A stretch of DNA of 64,000 nucleotides from a candidate division NC10 bacterium CSP1-5 (GTDB taxonomy: Bacteria > Methylomirabilota > Methylomirabilia > Methylomirabilales > CSP1-5): NCBI GenBank assembly GCA_001443495.1, contig LDXR01000007.1, positions 62,001 through 126,000 of the forward strand, written 5' to 3'. A program made the translations under genes and the position numbers. Each line of letters starts with the position of its first letter. Position 1 is the stretch's first letter. Shown here in pieces: positions 1-7,711 of the stretch. The notes under the pieces were generated by a model. That model was not told the origin of the DNA, made no database searches, and was given only the letters and a program-made list of their open reading frames with translations.

Positions 1-1056
1 ATTGATCGAGCTTTGACCCCTCAAAGCTTCGTGATCCCACGCTCCCGGGTGGCGATCCAGGTCAGGCTCATTGAAGAGCGAGGGACCGCCGCCAATATCA
101 TCGGCATCCTCCCAGGAAGTGATCCGGTCCTGCGAGAGACCACCCTTGTCGTGGGCGCGCACTACGACCACCTGGGTCTCGGAGGAGAATACTCTCTGGC
201 ACCCTCGCAGTACGGCGAGATTCACCCCGGCGCCGACGACAATGCCTCGGGGACGGCGGCCCTCATCCTCCTCGCCAGGGCCTTCGCGAAATCCGGCGGA
301 GCCAAGCGGACCCTGATCTTTGCCGCCTTCTCCGCCGAGGAGATGGGGATCGTGGGCTCCTCCCATTACACCAAGCATCCCCGGATCCCACTGGAGAAGA
401 CTGTGGCCATGGTCAACCTCGATATGATCGGCCGCCTCAAGGACCGGACCCTCTATGTTTTCGGGGTCAAGACGGGGAAGGAGTTCGCCGACCTGCTGGA
501 AAAGGTGAATCGCGACCGTAACCTGATCCTGAAGTTCGGTGGAGGCGGGTATGGTCCTTCGGATCATACCAGTTTCTATACGCGAAAGATTCCGGTCCTC
601 TTCTTCTTCACCGGGCCTCACGGCGACTATCACAGGCCTTCAGACACGGCGGACAAGATCGATGCAGACGGGCTCGCCGAGGTCAGCCGCTTCGTGTATC
701 GGATCATCGAGCACCTGGCCAATCGCGCCGACCCGGTCACGTATGTGCGGGTGGAAGAGCCTCCAGGGGGAGGAGGGAGTGGGGGATACGGGGCCTACTT
801 TGGGTCGATCCCCGACTTCGGCTCGCCGGACGAGGAGGGCGTCCGGCTGACCGGGATCCGTCCGGGAAGCCCGGCGGAGAAGGCGGGTCTTCGAGAAGGG
901 GATGTCATCGTAAGAATGGCTGGGGTGCGCATCAAGAATCTCCACGACCTCGTCTATGTCCTGCGCTCCAAGCGGGCCGGCGACACCGCGGAGGTCGTCT
1001 TCCTGCGGAGCGGCCACGAGTTCAATGCGACCGCCACCCTCGAACAGCGCCGCTAA
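1..1056 (+). CDS. M28 family zinc aminopeptidase with C-terminal PDZ domain (5' end outside window)
   Basis: The frame is already open at base 1, so the N-terminus (probably signal peptide and PA-like region) is missing. The M28 metal-site motifs appear in order: GAHYDH (first His), GADDNASG (bridging Asp), SAEE (catalytic and ligand Glu), NLDMIG (Asp) and SDHTSF (last His). A glycine-rich linker then leads into a PDZ domain in the last 80 or so residues (PGSPAEKAGLREGDVI). M28-PDZ proteins are usually exported peptidases that remove N-terminal residues, with PDZ contributing peptide or partner binding. Substrate is unknown. The stop is TAA and the next gene lies on the other strand. Confidence 0.9.
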   Translation: MDRALTPQSFVIPRSRVAIQVRLIEERGTAANIIGILPGSDPVLRETTLVVGAHYDHLGLGGEYSLAPSQYGEIHPGADDNASGTAALILLARAFAKSGGAKRTLIFAAFSAEEMGIVGSSHYTKHPRIPLEKTVAMVNLDMIGRLKDRTLYVFGVKTGKEFADLLEKVNRDRNLILKFGGGGYGPSDHTSFYTRKIPVLFFFTGPHGDYHRPSDTADKIDADGLAEVSRFVYRIIEHLANRADPVTYVRVEEPPGGGGSGGYGAYFGSIPDFGSPDEEGVRLTGIRPGSPAEKAGLREGDVIVRMAGVRIKNLHDLVYVLRSKRAGDTAEVVFLRSGHEFNATATLEQRR

Positions 1057-1214
1057 CCGTGCTTGACGTGATGCCCGGTCCGTTCTGCGCATCCTGTCTT
1101 CCGTTTGGGGACGACGATCCGAAAGTTGCACAAACATCGACACGACGCGATAGTTACACGGCGGCTCTGGTGTCACTTGCCCTCGCCGTATGTGCTCCGT
1201 GAACGGCTTAACGC

Positions 1215-1838
1215 TCACGCTTCGTAAAAGCCTTCGGGTTCCGGGAGGCTGGCGAGGCGGAAGGCCCGTTGGCGGGCGAGGCATTGGGCACAGGCCCCGC
1301 AGTGCCGTTCCCCTCCCAGGAGGCAGCTATAGGTCTTCGAGAAATCGACGCCGAGATCCGTCCCGAGCAGCACGACTTCGTGTTTTCGGAGGGTGATGAG
1401 CGGTGTCGCGATCTCAAACCTCTTGTCGAGGGTCACCGCCATCGCCCGGAACGATTCGATGAATCCCTGCGTGGAGGCGGGGTGATCTTCGGTATCGTCA
1501 CGGTTGATTGAGAGGCAGATGCGCGTGCAGAGGCGCTCGTGCGCGTACGAGAGCGCGATCGCCAGGATCACGAGGTTTCGGTGGGGAAAGGGCACATCGC
1601 GGTCTTTTCTCGCCCGTTGCCTAAAACCCTCGCCCAGCGAGGACGCATCGAGTGTCTCCAGAGTCAGGCCCCGGGCCTTCGCTTGCGCCTCGCAACTCAA
1701 GCGCTCCATCCGCGCGCCGCGCTGGCCATAATCGATGTGCACCGGGACAACGGTGAAGCCCTCCTTGACCTCCCGGGCCAGCAGCGTGGAGCTGTCGACA
1801 CCCCCGCTGAAGAGGACAAGACTTCGCTCTGCCGTCAT
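1215..1838 (-). CDS. queC: 7-cyano-7-deazaguanine (preQ0) synthase QueC
   Basis: ATP-dependent conversion of 7-carboxy-7-deazaguanine to preQ0 in queuosine/deazapurine biosynthesis. The 207-residue product opens with the PP-loop ATP-pyrophosphatase motif FSGGVDSS and ends with the family's four-cysteine zinc site (C...CGACAQC). I chose the ATG at 1838 because the domain starts there and because ATG and the upstream gene's TGA share the four bases ATGA (1835-1838), a translational-coupling arrangement. A longer in-frame extension upstream would run through the adenosyltransferase gene in another frame and is not supported. No other queuosine gene is visible here. Confidence 0.93.
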   Translation of the reverse strand: MTAERSLVLFSGGVDSSTLLAREVKEGFTVVPVHIDYGQRGARMERLSCEAQAKARGLTLETLDASSLGEGFRQRARKDRDVPFPHRNLVILAIALSYAHERLCTRICLSINRDDTEDHPASTQGFIESFRAMAVTLDKRFEIATPLITLRKHEVVLLGTDLGVDFSKTYSCLLGGERHCGACAQCLARQRAFRLASLPEPEGFYEA

Positions 1839-2398
1839 GCCCTGCTGTCCCAGGTAACGTCCGGCGTTCCCCGCCGCGTATTTTCGTAGCGAGCCATCAC
1901 GAAAAGCGCATCCGAGAGTCGGTTGAGGTACTTGATGGCGAAGGGGCCCACGGCCTCCTTTCGACTCAGGGCGATCACCAGTCGCTCTGCGCGGCGGCAC
2001 ACGGTGCGCGCGACATGCAGGTGGGCGGCGCCCGGTGAGCCGCCCGGCAGGACGAAGTTTTCCAGAGGGCTGAGTTCCGCCGACAGGCGATCCATCGACT
2101 GCTCCAGCGCATCGACGTGGCGCTGCTCGATCTGCGGCACCTTGAAGCGTGCTTTGTCCTCTTCCGGAATGCACAGGTCGGAGCCCAGGTGGAACAAGTC
2201 GTTTTGGATCCGCGCCAGCTCGCCTTGGAGAATCGGATCGAGACCGGTGGCCACCGCGGCGCCGATATGGGAGTTCAACTCATCGACCGTTCCGTAGGCC
2301 TCGATGCGCGGCGAGTCCTTCGGGACCCGCCTCCGGGTGCCCAGGCCGGTCGTGCCGTCGTCCCCGGTGCGGGTATAGACCTTTGTAATTCGTGGCAT
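1835..2398 (-). CDS. pduO: PduO-type cob(I)alamin adenosyltransferase
   Basis: Transfers the 5'-deoxyadenosyl group of ATP to cob(I)alamin to give coenzyme B12. The 187-residue product starts with the family signature [15 protein letters not shown] (ATP site) and carries [12 protein letters not shown] and the C-terminal [15 protein letters not shown] stretch that lines the cobalamin site. Start is ATG 2398; a GTG at 2401 is also possible, both behind GAGAAGGAG. It overlaps queC by 4 bases, so the two are probably co-translated although their pathways differ. No cobalamin riboswitch is apparent upstream. Confidence 0.92.
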   Translation of the reverse strand: MPRITKVYTRTGDDGTTGLGTRRRVPKDSPRIEAYGTVDELNSHIGAAVATGLDPILQGELARIQNDLFHLGSDLCIPEEDKARFKVPQIEQRHVDALEQSMDRLSAELSPLENFVLPGGSPGAAHLHVARTVCRRAERLVIALSRKEAVGPFAIKYLNRLSDALFVMARYENTRRGTPDVTWDSRA

Positions 2399-2606
2399 CA
2401 CCGCATCTCCTTCTCACGCGCGTCTTTTGGTCTCGGGGGCTACCGCGGCTTTATTCTAGCAGTAAAGACAATCCTGCCCCTCAGTTTTTCCGATCCCGCC
2501 CTGGCGCTAGAGATCATCCTTTCTCTGGTGGAGGTTTTCGAGGGGCGTGTGAGGCACAGAGGAAGGCCGGTTGTAAGGAAGAAGACCGTGTGGCTCGTAC
2601 CCGCCT

Positions 2607-2978
2607 TTAGATTTCTAAGTCCGCTCCTCGCGTCCACACCCGGCCATTGCCGAAAAAGAATCGCAGGAGCTTGCCGATGCGGCCCTCTTCCCCCTCTTCG
2701 AGCTCAAAGATCGCCGTCCCAAGGTAGTGGTGGTCGTCGCCCTGATCACGGGCTTCTCGGGAGTCGTAGAACACGACCATGGCGATCTGATCCTTGGACG
2801 AGCAGACCACTCGCCTTTCATGGCACGTGACGACCATCGTGGTGTACAGGCCTCCAAACTGATGGAGGTATTCACCGACGATCGGGGGAATTCCGAGGTG
2901 AGCCGGGGCTTTGTCGTGGCCAGCATATGCGGGAGAAGCCAGAAAGATCGTGAATGCGAACAGCAATATCTTTTTCAC
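2607..2978 (-). CDS. Small secreted protein of unknown function
   Basis: The 123-residue product starts with a clear Sec signal peptide: KK, a hydrophobic core (ILLFAFTIFLASP), and likely cleavage after AYA. The mature part is rich in charged residues and contains two cysteines (VVTCHERRVVCSS) that could form a disulfide. I do not recognise a family. Start is GTG at 2978 behind GGAGA. It stands alone on the minus strand between the adenosyltransferase gene and a largely empty region. It is accepted because of the clean signal peptide and ribosome-binding site. Confidence 0.7.
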   Translation of the reverse strand: MKKILLFAFTIFLASPAYAGHDKAPAHLGIPPIVGEYLHQFGGLYTTMVVTCHERRVVCSSKDQIAMVVFYDSREARDQGDDHHYLGTAIFELEEGEEGRIGKLLRFFFGNGRVWTRGADLEI

Positions 2979-3493
2979 CGTGTCTCCATCCTCTATGTCG
3001 GGCTTCGCGTCTTCATTGGGTGCCCAAACTTCGTTATTGCAAATTCGATACCATAGGCTTCAAGCTAAGCAATTTCCTATAGTTCCCAAATTTTTGCACG
3101 GCACCGCATACCCGTGCCCGTCCGGATTTCAGTCGTATCGTGCCGTGTACAAGCGTGGTCGGCCTGATTCGGCCAGCTCGGTCTGGAGGGGGTAGCCGCT
3201 CGTCGGGAGCAAGAGAACACTCTGTCCTTGGCCTACTCGTCGCTATTTGATTCTCCAGGCCAGCTTTGATAGACAGGAGGAGTGGATCTGGCGATGGTGC
3301 AGCGGCGGCTCGTCTCTGGCGCTTTGGGCGCTACGCAACCCTTCCGGCTGCCCATGGTGCTGCGACTCATCCTCAGCCTGCCGATCCTCCGCAACCTCCC
3401 CGGACGCCTTATCGGCCTCGGTGTCTGGCGCGTGCACGTAGAGACTGGCCCTTCCCCCTCAAGACCCTAGATTGGACATCCCACATTTAGTGC
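2979..3493. other. Intergenic region with one possible gene remnant
   Basis: About 515 bases without an intact gene. An 8-base inverted repeat (CACGGCAC near 3098, GTGCCGTG near 3139) lies in it. The right half holds the possible remnant listed separately, and the far right leads into the ArsR promoter. Confidence 0.5.
3273..3470 (+). pseudogene. Possible C-terminal remnant of an FAD-dependent oxidoreductase
   Basis: From about 3282 one frame reads PFRLPMVLRLILSLP followed by LRNLPGRLIGLGVWRVHVE. It resembles the extreme C-terminus (LR.LPAR.IG.GVRPEHV) of aromatic-ring-hydroxylase-like FAD oxidoreductases. A TAG lies just upstream in frame, so there is no room for the FAD domain, and nothing upstream continues the protein. 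Other frames give low-complexity translations. Read as a decayed fragment; the family assignment is from memory of the motif only. Confidence 0.3.
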
Positions 3494-3522
3494 TTGACAA
3501 GAAATGTGGCTCCATTTATGTT
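3494..3522 (+). promoter_or_regulatory. Sigma-70 type promoter of the ArsR operon
   Basis: TTGACA (3494-3499), 17-base spacer, TATGTT (3517-3522). The predicted transcription start falls at about 3529-3530, on or next to the ATG of the ArsR gene. Confidence 0.7.
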
Positions 3523-3538
3523 TAACCATATGGTTAAA
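3521..3538. promoter_or_regulatory. Perfect 18-bp palindromic operator
   Basis: TTTAACCATATGGTTAAA is a perfect inverted repeat with no spacer. It overlaps the -10 element, the predicted start point and the ATG (3530) of the ArsR-type repressor, so bound repressor would block both transcription and initiation. Autoregulation is an inference. Confidence 0.7.
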
Positions 3539-3874
3539 TATACTAGCCATCTCGACGCCACGTTCTCAGCCCTCGCCGATCCGACTCGTCGGGCGATCGT
3601 CGCGCGCCTAAGTCGGGGGGAGTGCTCGGTCACCAACCTGGCGCAGCCGTTCGACGTGTCCCTGCCCGCCATTTCCAAGCACCTGCGAGTCCTAGAGAAG
3701 GCGGGTCTTCTTGCCCGCCGAAGGGAGGGCCGGGTGCACCGGTGCCGCCTGGTGACCCGCCCACTGAAGAACGCCGAAGAGTGGATCGCCCGCTACCGGC
3801 AATTCTGGGAACAGCGCCTGGACGCCCTTGCGGAATACCTGGAGGAATCGCGAAAAAAGAAGGAGGGACGGTGA
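3530..3874 (+). CDS. ArsR-family (AHSA1-partner subgroup) transcriptional repressor
   Basis: The 114-residue protein is a winged helix-turn-helix: FSALADPTRRAIVARLSRGE, then the recognition helix in PAISKHLRVLEKAGLL and the wing RRREGRVHRC. It lacks the usual ArsR metal-binding Cys pair, as is normal for the subgroup encoded next to SRPBCC genes. ATG 3530 fits the family N-terminus (MVKY...LD); ATG 3518 is in frame but lies in the -10 box. There is no Shine-Dalgarno, so translation may be leaderless. Its TGA overlaps the next ATG by one base. It probably represses its own three-gene operon; the ligand is unknown. Confidence 0.88.
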   Translation: MVKYTSHLDATFSALADPTRRAIVARLSRGECSVTNLAQPFDVSLPAISKHLRVLEKAGLLARRREGRVHRCRLVTRPLKNAEEWIARYRQFWEQRLDALAEYLEESRKKKEGR

Positions 3875-4323
3875 TGCCGAGTGCAAGAGCAAAACAGGAG
3901 ACGACCTTGCGTCTTACCCGAACCCTCAAGGCCGCCCGGGAGAAGGTCTTTCGCGCCTGGACGGACCCGGCAGCGCTCAAGAAGTGGTTTGCCCCCGGGG
4001 ACGACTATGCCACGCCGATCGCCGAGGTGGACCTGCGCGTCGGTGGCCGATACCGCATCCAGATCCGGTCTCCTCAGGGGAAGCTTCATACGGTTGTGGG
4101 CGCGTACCGGGAGGTCAAACCACCGGAAAAGCTCGTCTTCACGTGGTCCTGGCAGGAAGGGGGCATGGATGTCGGCGAGACGTTGGTGACGGTCGAATTC
4201 CGCGATCGGGGGAATAGCACCGAGCTGATTCTGACGCATGAGTTGTTCCCGACCGCCGAAACGCGGGACGAGCACACCAAGGGTTGGACCGGATGTCTCG
4301 ACCGACTCCCCACAGCCCTGTAA
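3874..4323 (+). CDS. SRPBCC/AHSA1 (START-like) domain protein
   Basis: A 149-residue single-domain protein of the activator-of-Hsp90-homologue type. It shows KVFRAWTDPAALKKWFAP near the N-terminus, the VGGRYRI strand, and WTGCLDRL near the C-terminus. These proteins form a hydrophobic ligand pocket; the ligand is unknown. The start codon overlaps the ArsR stop (TGATG), with GGAGGGACG as ribosome-binding site inside the upstream gene. A GTG at 3871 is a possible alternative. The C-terminus is a few residues shorter than usual. The pairing ArsR-AHSA1 is very common and implies joint regulation. Confidence 0.88.
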   Translation: MPSARAKQETTLRLTRTLKAAREKVFRAWTDPAALKKWFAPGDDYATPIAEVDLRVGGRYRIQIRSPQGKLHTVVGAYREVKPPEKLVFTWSWQEGGMDVGETLVTVEFRDRGNSTELILTHELFPTAETRDEHTKGWTGCLDRLPTAL

Positions 4324-4371
4324 TGGCGGAGGCGAAACAGGGAACGTTCAAAGGAGAAGGAGGAGATCCCA

Positions 4372-4875
4372 ATGACGCGGATGACGGATCCGATTCTCGC
4401 AGAACTTGATCAGGAAGCGGCGACCACCCGGCGAGTGTTGGAGCGGGTCCCGGGGGATAAACTGGGATGGAGGCCTCACCCGAAGTCCATGTCGCTCGGG
4501 CAGCTGGCGCTGCACGTGGCGACCACGCCAGGGCAGGTCGCTGCTTTACTCTCCCAGGGCGAGCTGGAATTGCCGGAGTTCGGCAATGCGCCGGCGGCCA
4601 CCACGAGTGCCGAGCTTCTCCCCGCGCTCGAAGAGAGCGTCGGTCGCGCCAGGGCGTTCCTCAACAGCCAGACCGACGACAGCGTCATGTCCACCTGGAA
4701 GCTGATGAAAAACGGGAAGCTCCTGTTCGCCGTACCCCGAATTGGCGCTGTCCGTTCCATCATGCTGAACCACTGGTACCATCATCGGGGCCAGCTCTCG
4801 GTCTATCTCCGGCTGCTGAACATCCCGGTCCCCTCGATCTACGGGCCGAGCGCGGACGAGAACCCCTTCGTGTAG
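4372..4875 (+). CDS. DinB family protein (putative metal-dependent thiol transferase/hydrolase fold)
   Basis: The 167-residue protein has the DinB four-helix architecture, with a first metal His in LALHVA and the C-terminal pair in NHWYHHRGQLSVYLR. DinB-superfamily proteins bind a divalent metal; characterised relatives transfer bacillithiol or mycothiol, but this member's substrate cannot be read from sequence. The start has a strong AAGGAGAAGGAGG. It follows the AHSA1 gene by 48 bases and should be the third gene of the ArsR operon. An unrelated DinB-like gene lies at 43869. Confidence 0.85.
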   Translation: MTRMTDPILAELDQEAATTRRVLERVPGDKLGWRPHPKSMSLGQLALHVATTPGQVAALLSQGELELPEFGNAPAATTSAELLPALEESVGRARAFLNSQTDDSVMSTWKLMKNGKLLFAVPRIGAVRSIMLNHWYHHRGQLSVYLRLLNIPVPSIYGPSADENPFV

Positions 4876-5072
4876 GCGCCGGGCGACCCCCCTCAGGCTC
4901 AGGGTGACCGGTTCTTGATCTGAGGCTCTGTCCCGCGACCCGCGATATCGAAGTCCCTGGCTTCCTTCTGTTCCTCTTCTTCTATCAATGCCTTACTGAC
5001 CCCTCTTGAGGCCCGAGGCGCAGTCGAAAATTCTTTGCTCGGCGAACCGCTAGCTCTGCTGTTGGGATTCGC

Positions 5073-5786
5073 CTACGCCTTTAATGCGTCGATTGTGCCC
5101 ACCAACTCCGTGCAGTCGATGACCGCCCGATCCGTCCGCCTGCACGCGCAGTCGATACAACATTGCAGCTCTCGCACATTTCCCGGCCAGTCATGCTTCA
5201 GGAGGACGCGGTGGGCCGGAAGCGTTATGCCCCGAATATCCCGGCAATACTGCACGTTGAAGCAGTGGATGAAGTGTGCAACGAGCCAGGGGATGTCCGC
5301 CTTCCGCTTGCGGAGGGGGGGCACAGTGATGCTGATGCCAGGCAGGCGACGGAAGAGGTCCGCACGGAATTGTCCTTGCGGCATCGGGGAGAGCAACTCC
5401 CTAGTCGTCGTTGCAATCACACGGACCCCGGTATGAGAGGCTGCCTGGTGCTTGATAGCGTGAAGGAGCGCGGTCTGCGAGAGCGCCGAGAGCGCGGCTA
5501 CTTGCTTCAGAACCACCGTCCCACCGCGGGCGACCTGAGAGGCGCCGTCAAAGAGGTCAACTATCTTGTCCCCGTTCCGGGAATCTGCGGGTAGTGTCGC
5601 GCAGTGTATCAGGACGAGAGGACGGCCCGCCCGGTGCGGGTCTCGGGCATGAATGGCCTGAGCGATCAGGGTCTTTCCTGTCCCCCCCTCCCCGAATACG
5701 CAGACAGTTCCTCCTGATGTCGCGAGTGCGCTCACTGAGTGATCAATCTGCCGGATGGCGTTCGACTGGCCCACGATCAGTTTCAT
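5073..5786 (-). CDS. Degenerate sigma-54 interaction AAA+ domain protein
   Basis: A 237-residue protein consisting only of an NtrC-type AAA+ domain. It retains Walker A (GEGGTGKT, residues 32-39), an arginine-finger region (FRADLFRRL) and the sensor II WPGNVREL. The stretch that should carry the GAFTGA loop is missing, and Walker B reads GGTVVLKQV, with K-Q in place of the D-E needed for ATP hydrolysis. No receiver/GAF domain and no Fis-type HTH follow. Start ATG 5786 has GGAGAGGAA. It can hardly activate sigma-54 RNA polymerase; it may be a decoy or modulator, or a gene in decay. Confidence 0.8.
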   Translation of the reverse strand: MKLIVGQSNAIRQIDHSVSALATSGGTVCVFGEGGTGKTLIAQAIHARDPHRAGRPLVLIHCATLPADSRNGDKIVDLFDGASQVARGGTVVLKQVAALSALSQTALLHAIKHQAASHTGVRVIATTTRELLSPMPQGQFRADLFRRLPGISITVPPLRKRKADIPWLVAHFIHCFNVQYCRDIRGITLPAHRVLLKHDWPGNVRELQCCIDCACRRTDRAVIDCTELVGTIDALKA

Positions 5787-5836
5787 GGATTCCTCTCCAT
5801 AGAAGGGATGTCCTCCGCGGGATGAGATACCTCGGT

Positions 5837-6190
5837 TTACTCAACCCTCGCCTGCTTGGATTCGAGAGACGGTGGGGTTTCGCCAACGAAATGGACCGCC
5901 TCCTTTCCCTTCACGACGTCCGGAGTGATCACCCAGGTCCCTCGACAAGAGGCGCTGGCCACCTTGTCGGCCGTTTCGGGCCCGGCCGCGAGGAGGGTGA
6001 AGCCGCTGCCGATTCCTCCCAGGATGCAGAAAGCCGCCTTGAAGGGGAAGTAAACCGCGGACCCGACCACGCTGCCGACCCCGGTGCCGATTTGAGTCAC
6101 GGTGCTCTCTTCGGCCTCTGGCTCTGCCCAACTCGGGGTGGTAAGGGCGAGTAAGCCCAATGTGACCATCACTGCAAGAGCCTGTCTCAT
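5837..6190 (-). CDS. Small secreted glycine-rich protein, unknown function
   Basis: A 117-residue product from ATG 6190 (AAGGAGC upstream; longer upstream start codons lack a site). It has a signal peptide (RQALAVMVTLGLLALTTPSWA) followed by a glycine/hydrophobic stretch (IGTGVGSVVGSAVYFPF and ILGGIGSGFTLL) that may be a membrane hairpin or bury in the outer envelope. A C-terminal part contains CRGTWVITPDVVKGKE. Not recognised as a named family. It is followed by the degenerate AAA+ gene and preceded by a lipoprotein gene on the same strand, with 25-50 base gaps. Confidence 0.7.
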   Translation of the reverse strand: MRQALAVMVTLGLLALTTPSWAEPEAEESTVTQIGTGVGSVVGSAVYFPFKAAFCILGGIGSGFTLLAAGPETADKVASASCRGTWVITPDVVKGKEAVHFVGETPPSLESKQARVE

Positions 6191-6215
6191 TTGCCTGCTC
6201 CTTGTCATTTGAAAG

Positions 6216-6758
6216 CTAGCCCTGTTCATCTTGCGCTGCCTGCGGCCGTACCGTCACTTGGACCCGCAGCCGATTACTCGCCTGGCCCTGTCGGTCCACG
6301 ACAAAGACTTCATAGACCCGGATACCGCCAACGGCCCCCTGACGGACCTCTGGCTCCGCCACACTGCCGTCAAATCTGCGCATGGGGAGGGGGCCAGGAG
6401 CTGGGCGCATGGTGACCTTGATAGTCTCCTCCGCCGTCCCCTCCCGGAGGCCCAGGTAGCGGCCGCGACTGATGACGGCAGGGCCAAGCCCCGTGGCAAG
6501 GGTGAAGTCCTTGATCTCCGCGGTGACCCCGAGATAGACGTCAATGATATCGCCCTCCATGTCTCGAAAATCAAAACGCAAAGCCACCTGCGCCCCGTTT
6601 TCCGCATGGGTCGGCTCGATGCGGAGATTGCTGATCCGAGGTACGCCCGGACCGGGGATAGAGGACTCAAAGCTTGTCGCAGCGCAGCCACTGGTCAATG
6701 CGAGAACAATCGCACATCCCCCAATGGCCAGTGCCCTTTCCTGTTTTCTCATATTCAC
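6216..6758 (-). CDS. Putative lipoprotein, unknown function
   Basis: A 180-residue product with an N-terminal hydrophobic segment ending in the lipobox LTSGC, so probably a lipid-anchored envelope protein. After the Cys the sequence is predicted beta-rich (RISNLRIEPTHAENGAQVAL, IRVYEVFVVDRQGQASNRL), like an Ig-like or beta-sandwich fold. GTG 6758 or ATG 6752 could be the start; both lie behind GAGGGTGGGGG. It shares direction with the neighbouring secreted genes at 5837 and 6868 and may be co-expressed with them. Confidence 0.72.
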   Translation of the reverse strand: MNMRKQERALAIGGCAIVLALTSGCAATSFESSIPGPGVPRISNLRIEPTHAENGAQVALRFDFRDMEGDIIDVYLGVTAEIKDFTLATGLGPAVISRGRYLGLREGTAEETIKVTMRPAPGPLPMRRFDGSVAEPEVRQGAVGGIRVYEVFVVDRQGQASNRLRVQVTVRPQAAQDEQG

Positions 6759-6867
6759 CCCCCACCCTCTACGACGGAGCCCAAGATCAACGAAAACCGA
6801 GAGTCGGAAAGCTCCCCGGGAGGGGGCCGGATGAGGCCCCCTCCCGGAAGCCGAGGGACTGTTGTCA

Positions 6868-7128
6868 CTACTTGAACTTCGTCAGTCCCTCCTGTATCGC
6901 CTTGATCCCTTCCTCCTGCTTGCCCTCCCGGTGGAGCCTCATGCCCTCCTCGCAGAGCTCCTTGGCCTCCTCATTCTTGGGATCCTTCTTCAACCGATCC
7001 TGACACTGCTGGTAGAGCTTCGGGGCCTGCGGGTTCTGCAGGGGCCGCTGCTGCTGAGCCCAGCTTGCAGGAACTGCCAGGAAATACAGGCCCAAGACCA
7101 GCAGGAGTGACAGTGCAACCTTCTTCAT
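6868..7128 (-). CDS. Small secreted helical (TPR-like) protein
   Basis: An 86-residue protein: signal peptide KKVALSLLLVLGLYFLAVP with cleavage after SWA, then two charged amphipathic helices (LYQQCQDRLKKDPKNEEAKE and MRLHREGKQEEGIKAIQEGL). Their periodicity resembles one or two TPR units. Two cysteines (QQCQD, ELCEE) could pair. The start ATG has AAGGAGG. It is the first of a run of three envelope-protein genes (7128 down to 5837). A GGGAAAAACCT motif lies about 200 bases upstream. Confidence 0.75.
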   Translation of the reverse strand: MKKVALSLLLVLGLYFLAVPASWAQQQRPLQNPQAPKLYQQCQDRLKKDPKNEEAKELCEEGMRLHREGKQEEGIKAIQEGLTKFK

Positions 7129-7331
7129 TGTGACCTCCTTGGATAAACATCGGTGACGGTTTACCTGCTTTCATCCTTGAGTTCGATAACCTGCCTCCGC
7201 GTCCTCACCTCCTTTCTCCGGCTCTTCCATCCCCCGAGCCCCGGCGTTTTCGGTTGGTATTCCGCGGTTCTGTCGGAAGGATAGGGAACCGAGCAAGGAA
7301 CCACAATCGGGGTGAAACCTGATATCGCTGA

Positions 7332-7343
7332 GGGAAAAACCTG
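7332..7343 (+). promoter_or_regulatory. Copy A of a local GGGWAAAWCCC-like motif
   Basis: GGGAAAAACCTG within GATAT-N5-AGGGAAAAACCTGAA; it resembles copy B at 7660 over about 35 bases. It lies upstream of the secreted-protein gene that starts at 7128. Confidence 0.4.
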
Positions 7344-7405
7344 AAAGGAGGGGAGGGTGGAGGCCGAGAAGTGAATGGTGATGGGTATTGTGGCGCGTGT
7401 TTCTC

Positions 7406-7558
7406 TCACCGCAATATGATGATGGCGTTGGCCGTGAGAGCTGCTGCCAAAGCTGCCGCCAAGGTTGCCAGAATGAGTATGCAGAGGACTACGCCTATGA
7501 CTGTGGGGACGAGAATGGCAGCCATGATGCATTCCTCGATTATCTTCAAAACCTTCAT
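7406..7558 (-). CDS. Tiny hydrophobic membrane protein
   Basis: A 50-residue ORF from ATG 7558. It begins MKVLKIIEECIMAAILVP and continues with an almost wholly hydrophobic Ala/Leu/Ile run, enough for one long or two short membrane helices, ending IIILR. The ribosome-binding site is weak (GGAG some 10 bases upstream). A GGGAAAATCCCGA motif lies about 100 bases upstream, the same distance as related motifs upstream of the response regulator at 8792, which supports a real transcription unit. No family recognised. The frame could also start further upstream. Confidence 0.4.
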   Translation of the reverse strand: MKVLKIIEECIMAAILVPTVIGVVLCILILATLAAALAAALTANAIIILR

Positions 7559-7659
7559 CAGTCCGACTCCGTGTGGCAAAAGGGATATCGCGACTCTGTT
7601 GAAGAGAATCGGCAGTGAGACGAGATGAGACAATCGGGTGAGCACCGGATATTTGGCGA

Positions 7660-7672
7660 GGGAAAATCCCGA
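7660..7672 (+). promoter_or_regulatory. Copy B of the GGGWAAAWCCC motif
   Basis: GGGAAAATCCCGA, between the LuxR-type regulator gene (ends 7712) and the tiny membrane-protein gene (starts 7558). Flanks (GATAT upstream, AGGGAGGGGA downstream) also match copy A. Confidence 0.45.
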
Positions 7673-7711
7673 AGGGAGGGGAAGGACACCCCCGAGGGGG
7701 CCTCCAGAATT

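Noticed and set aside
7161-7532. A His/Arg/Ser-rich 123-residue minus-strand ORF
   Set aside because: Low-complexity translation with no ribosome-binding site; it overlaps the tiny membrane-protein ORF and the motif copy A.
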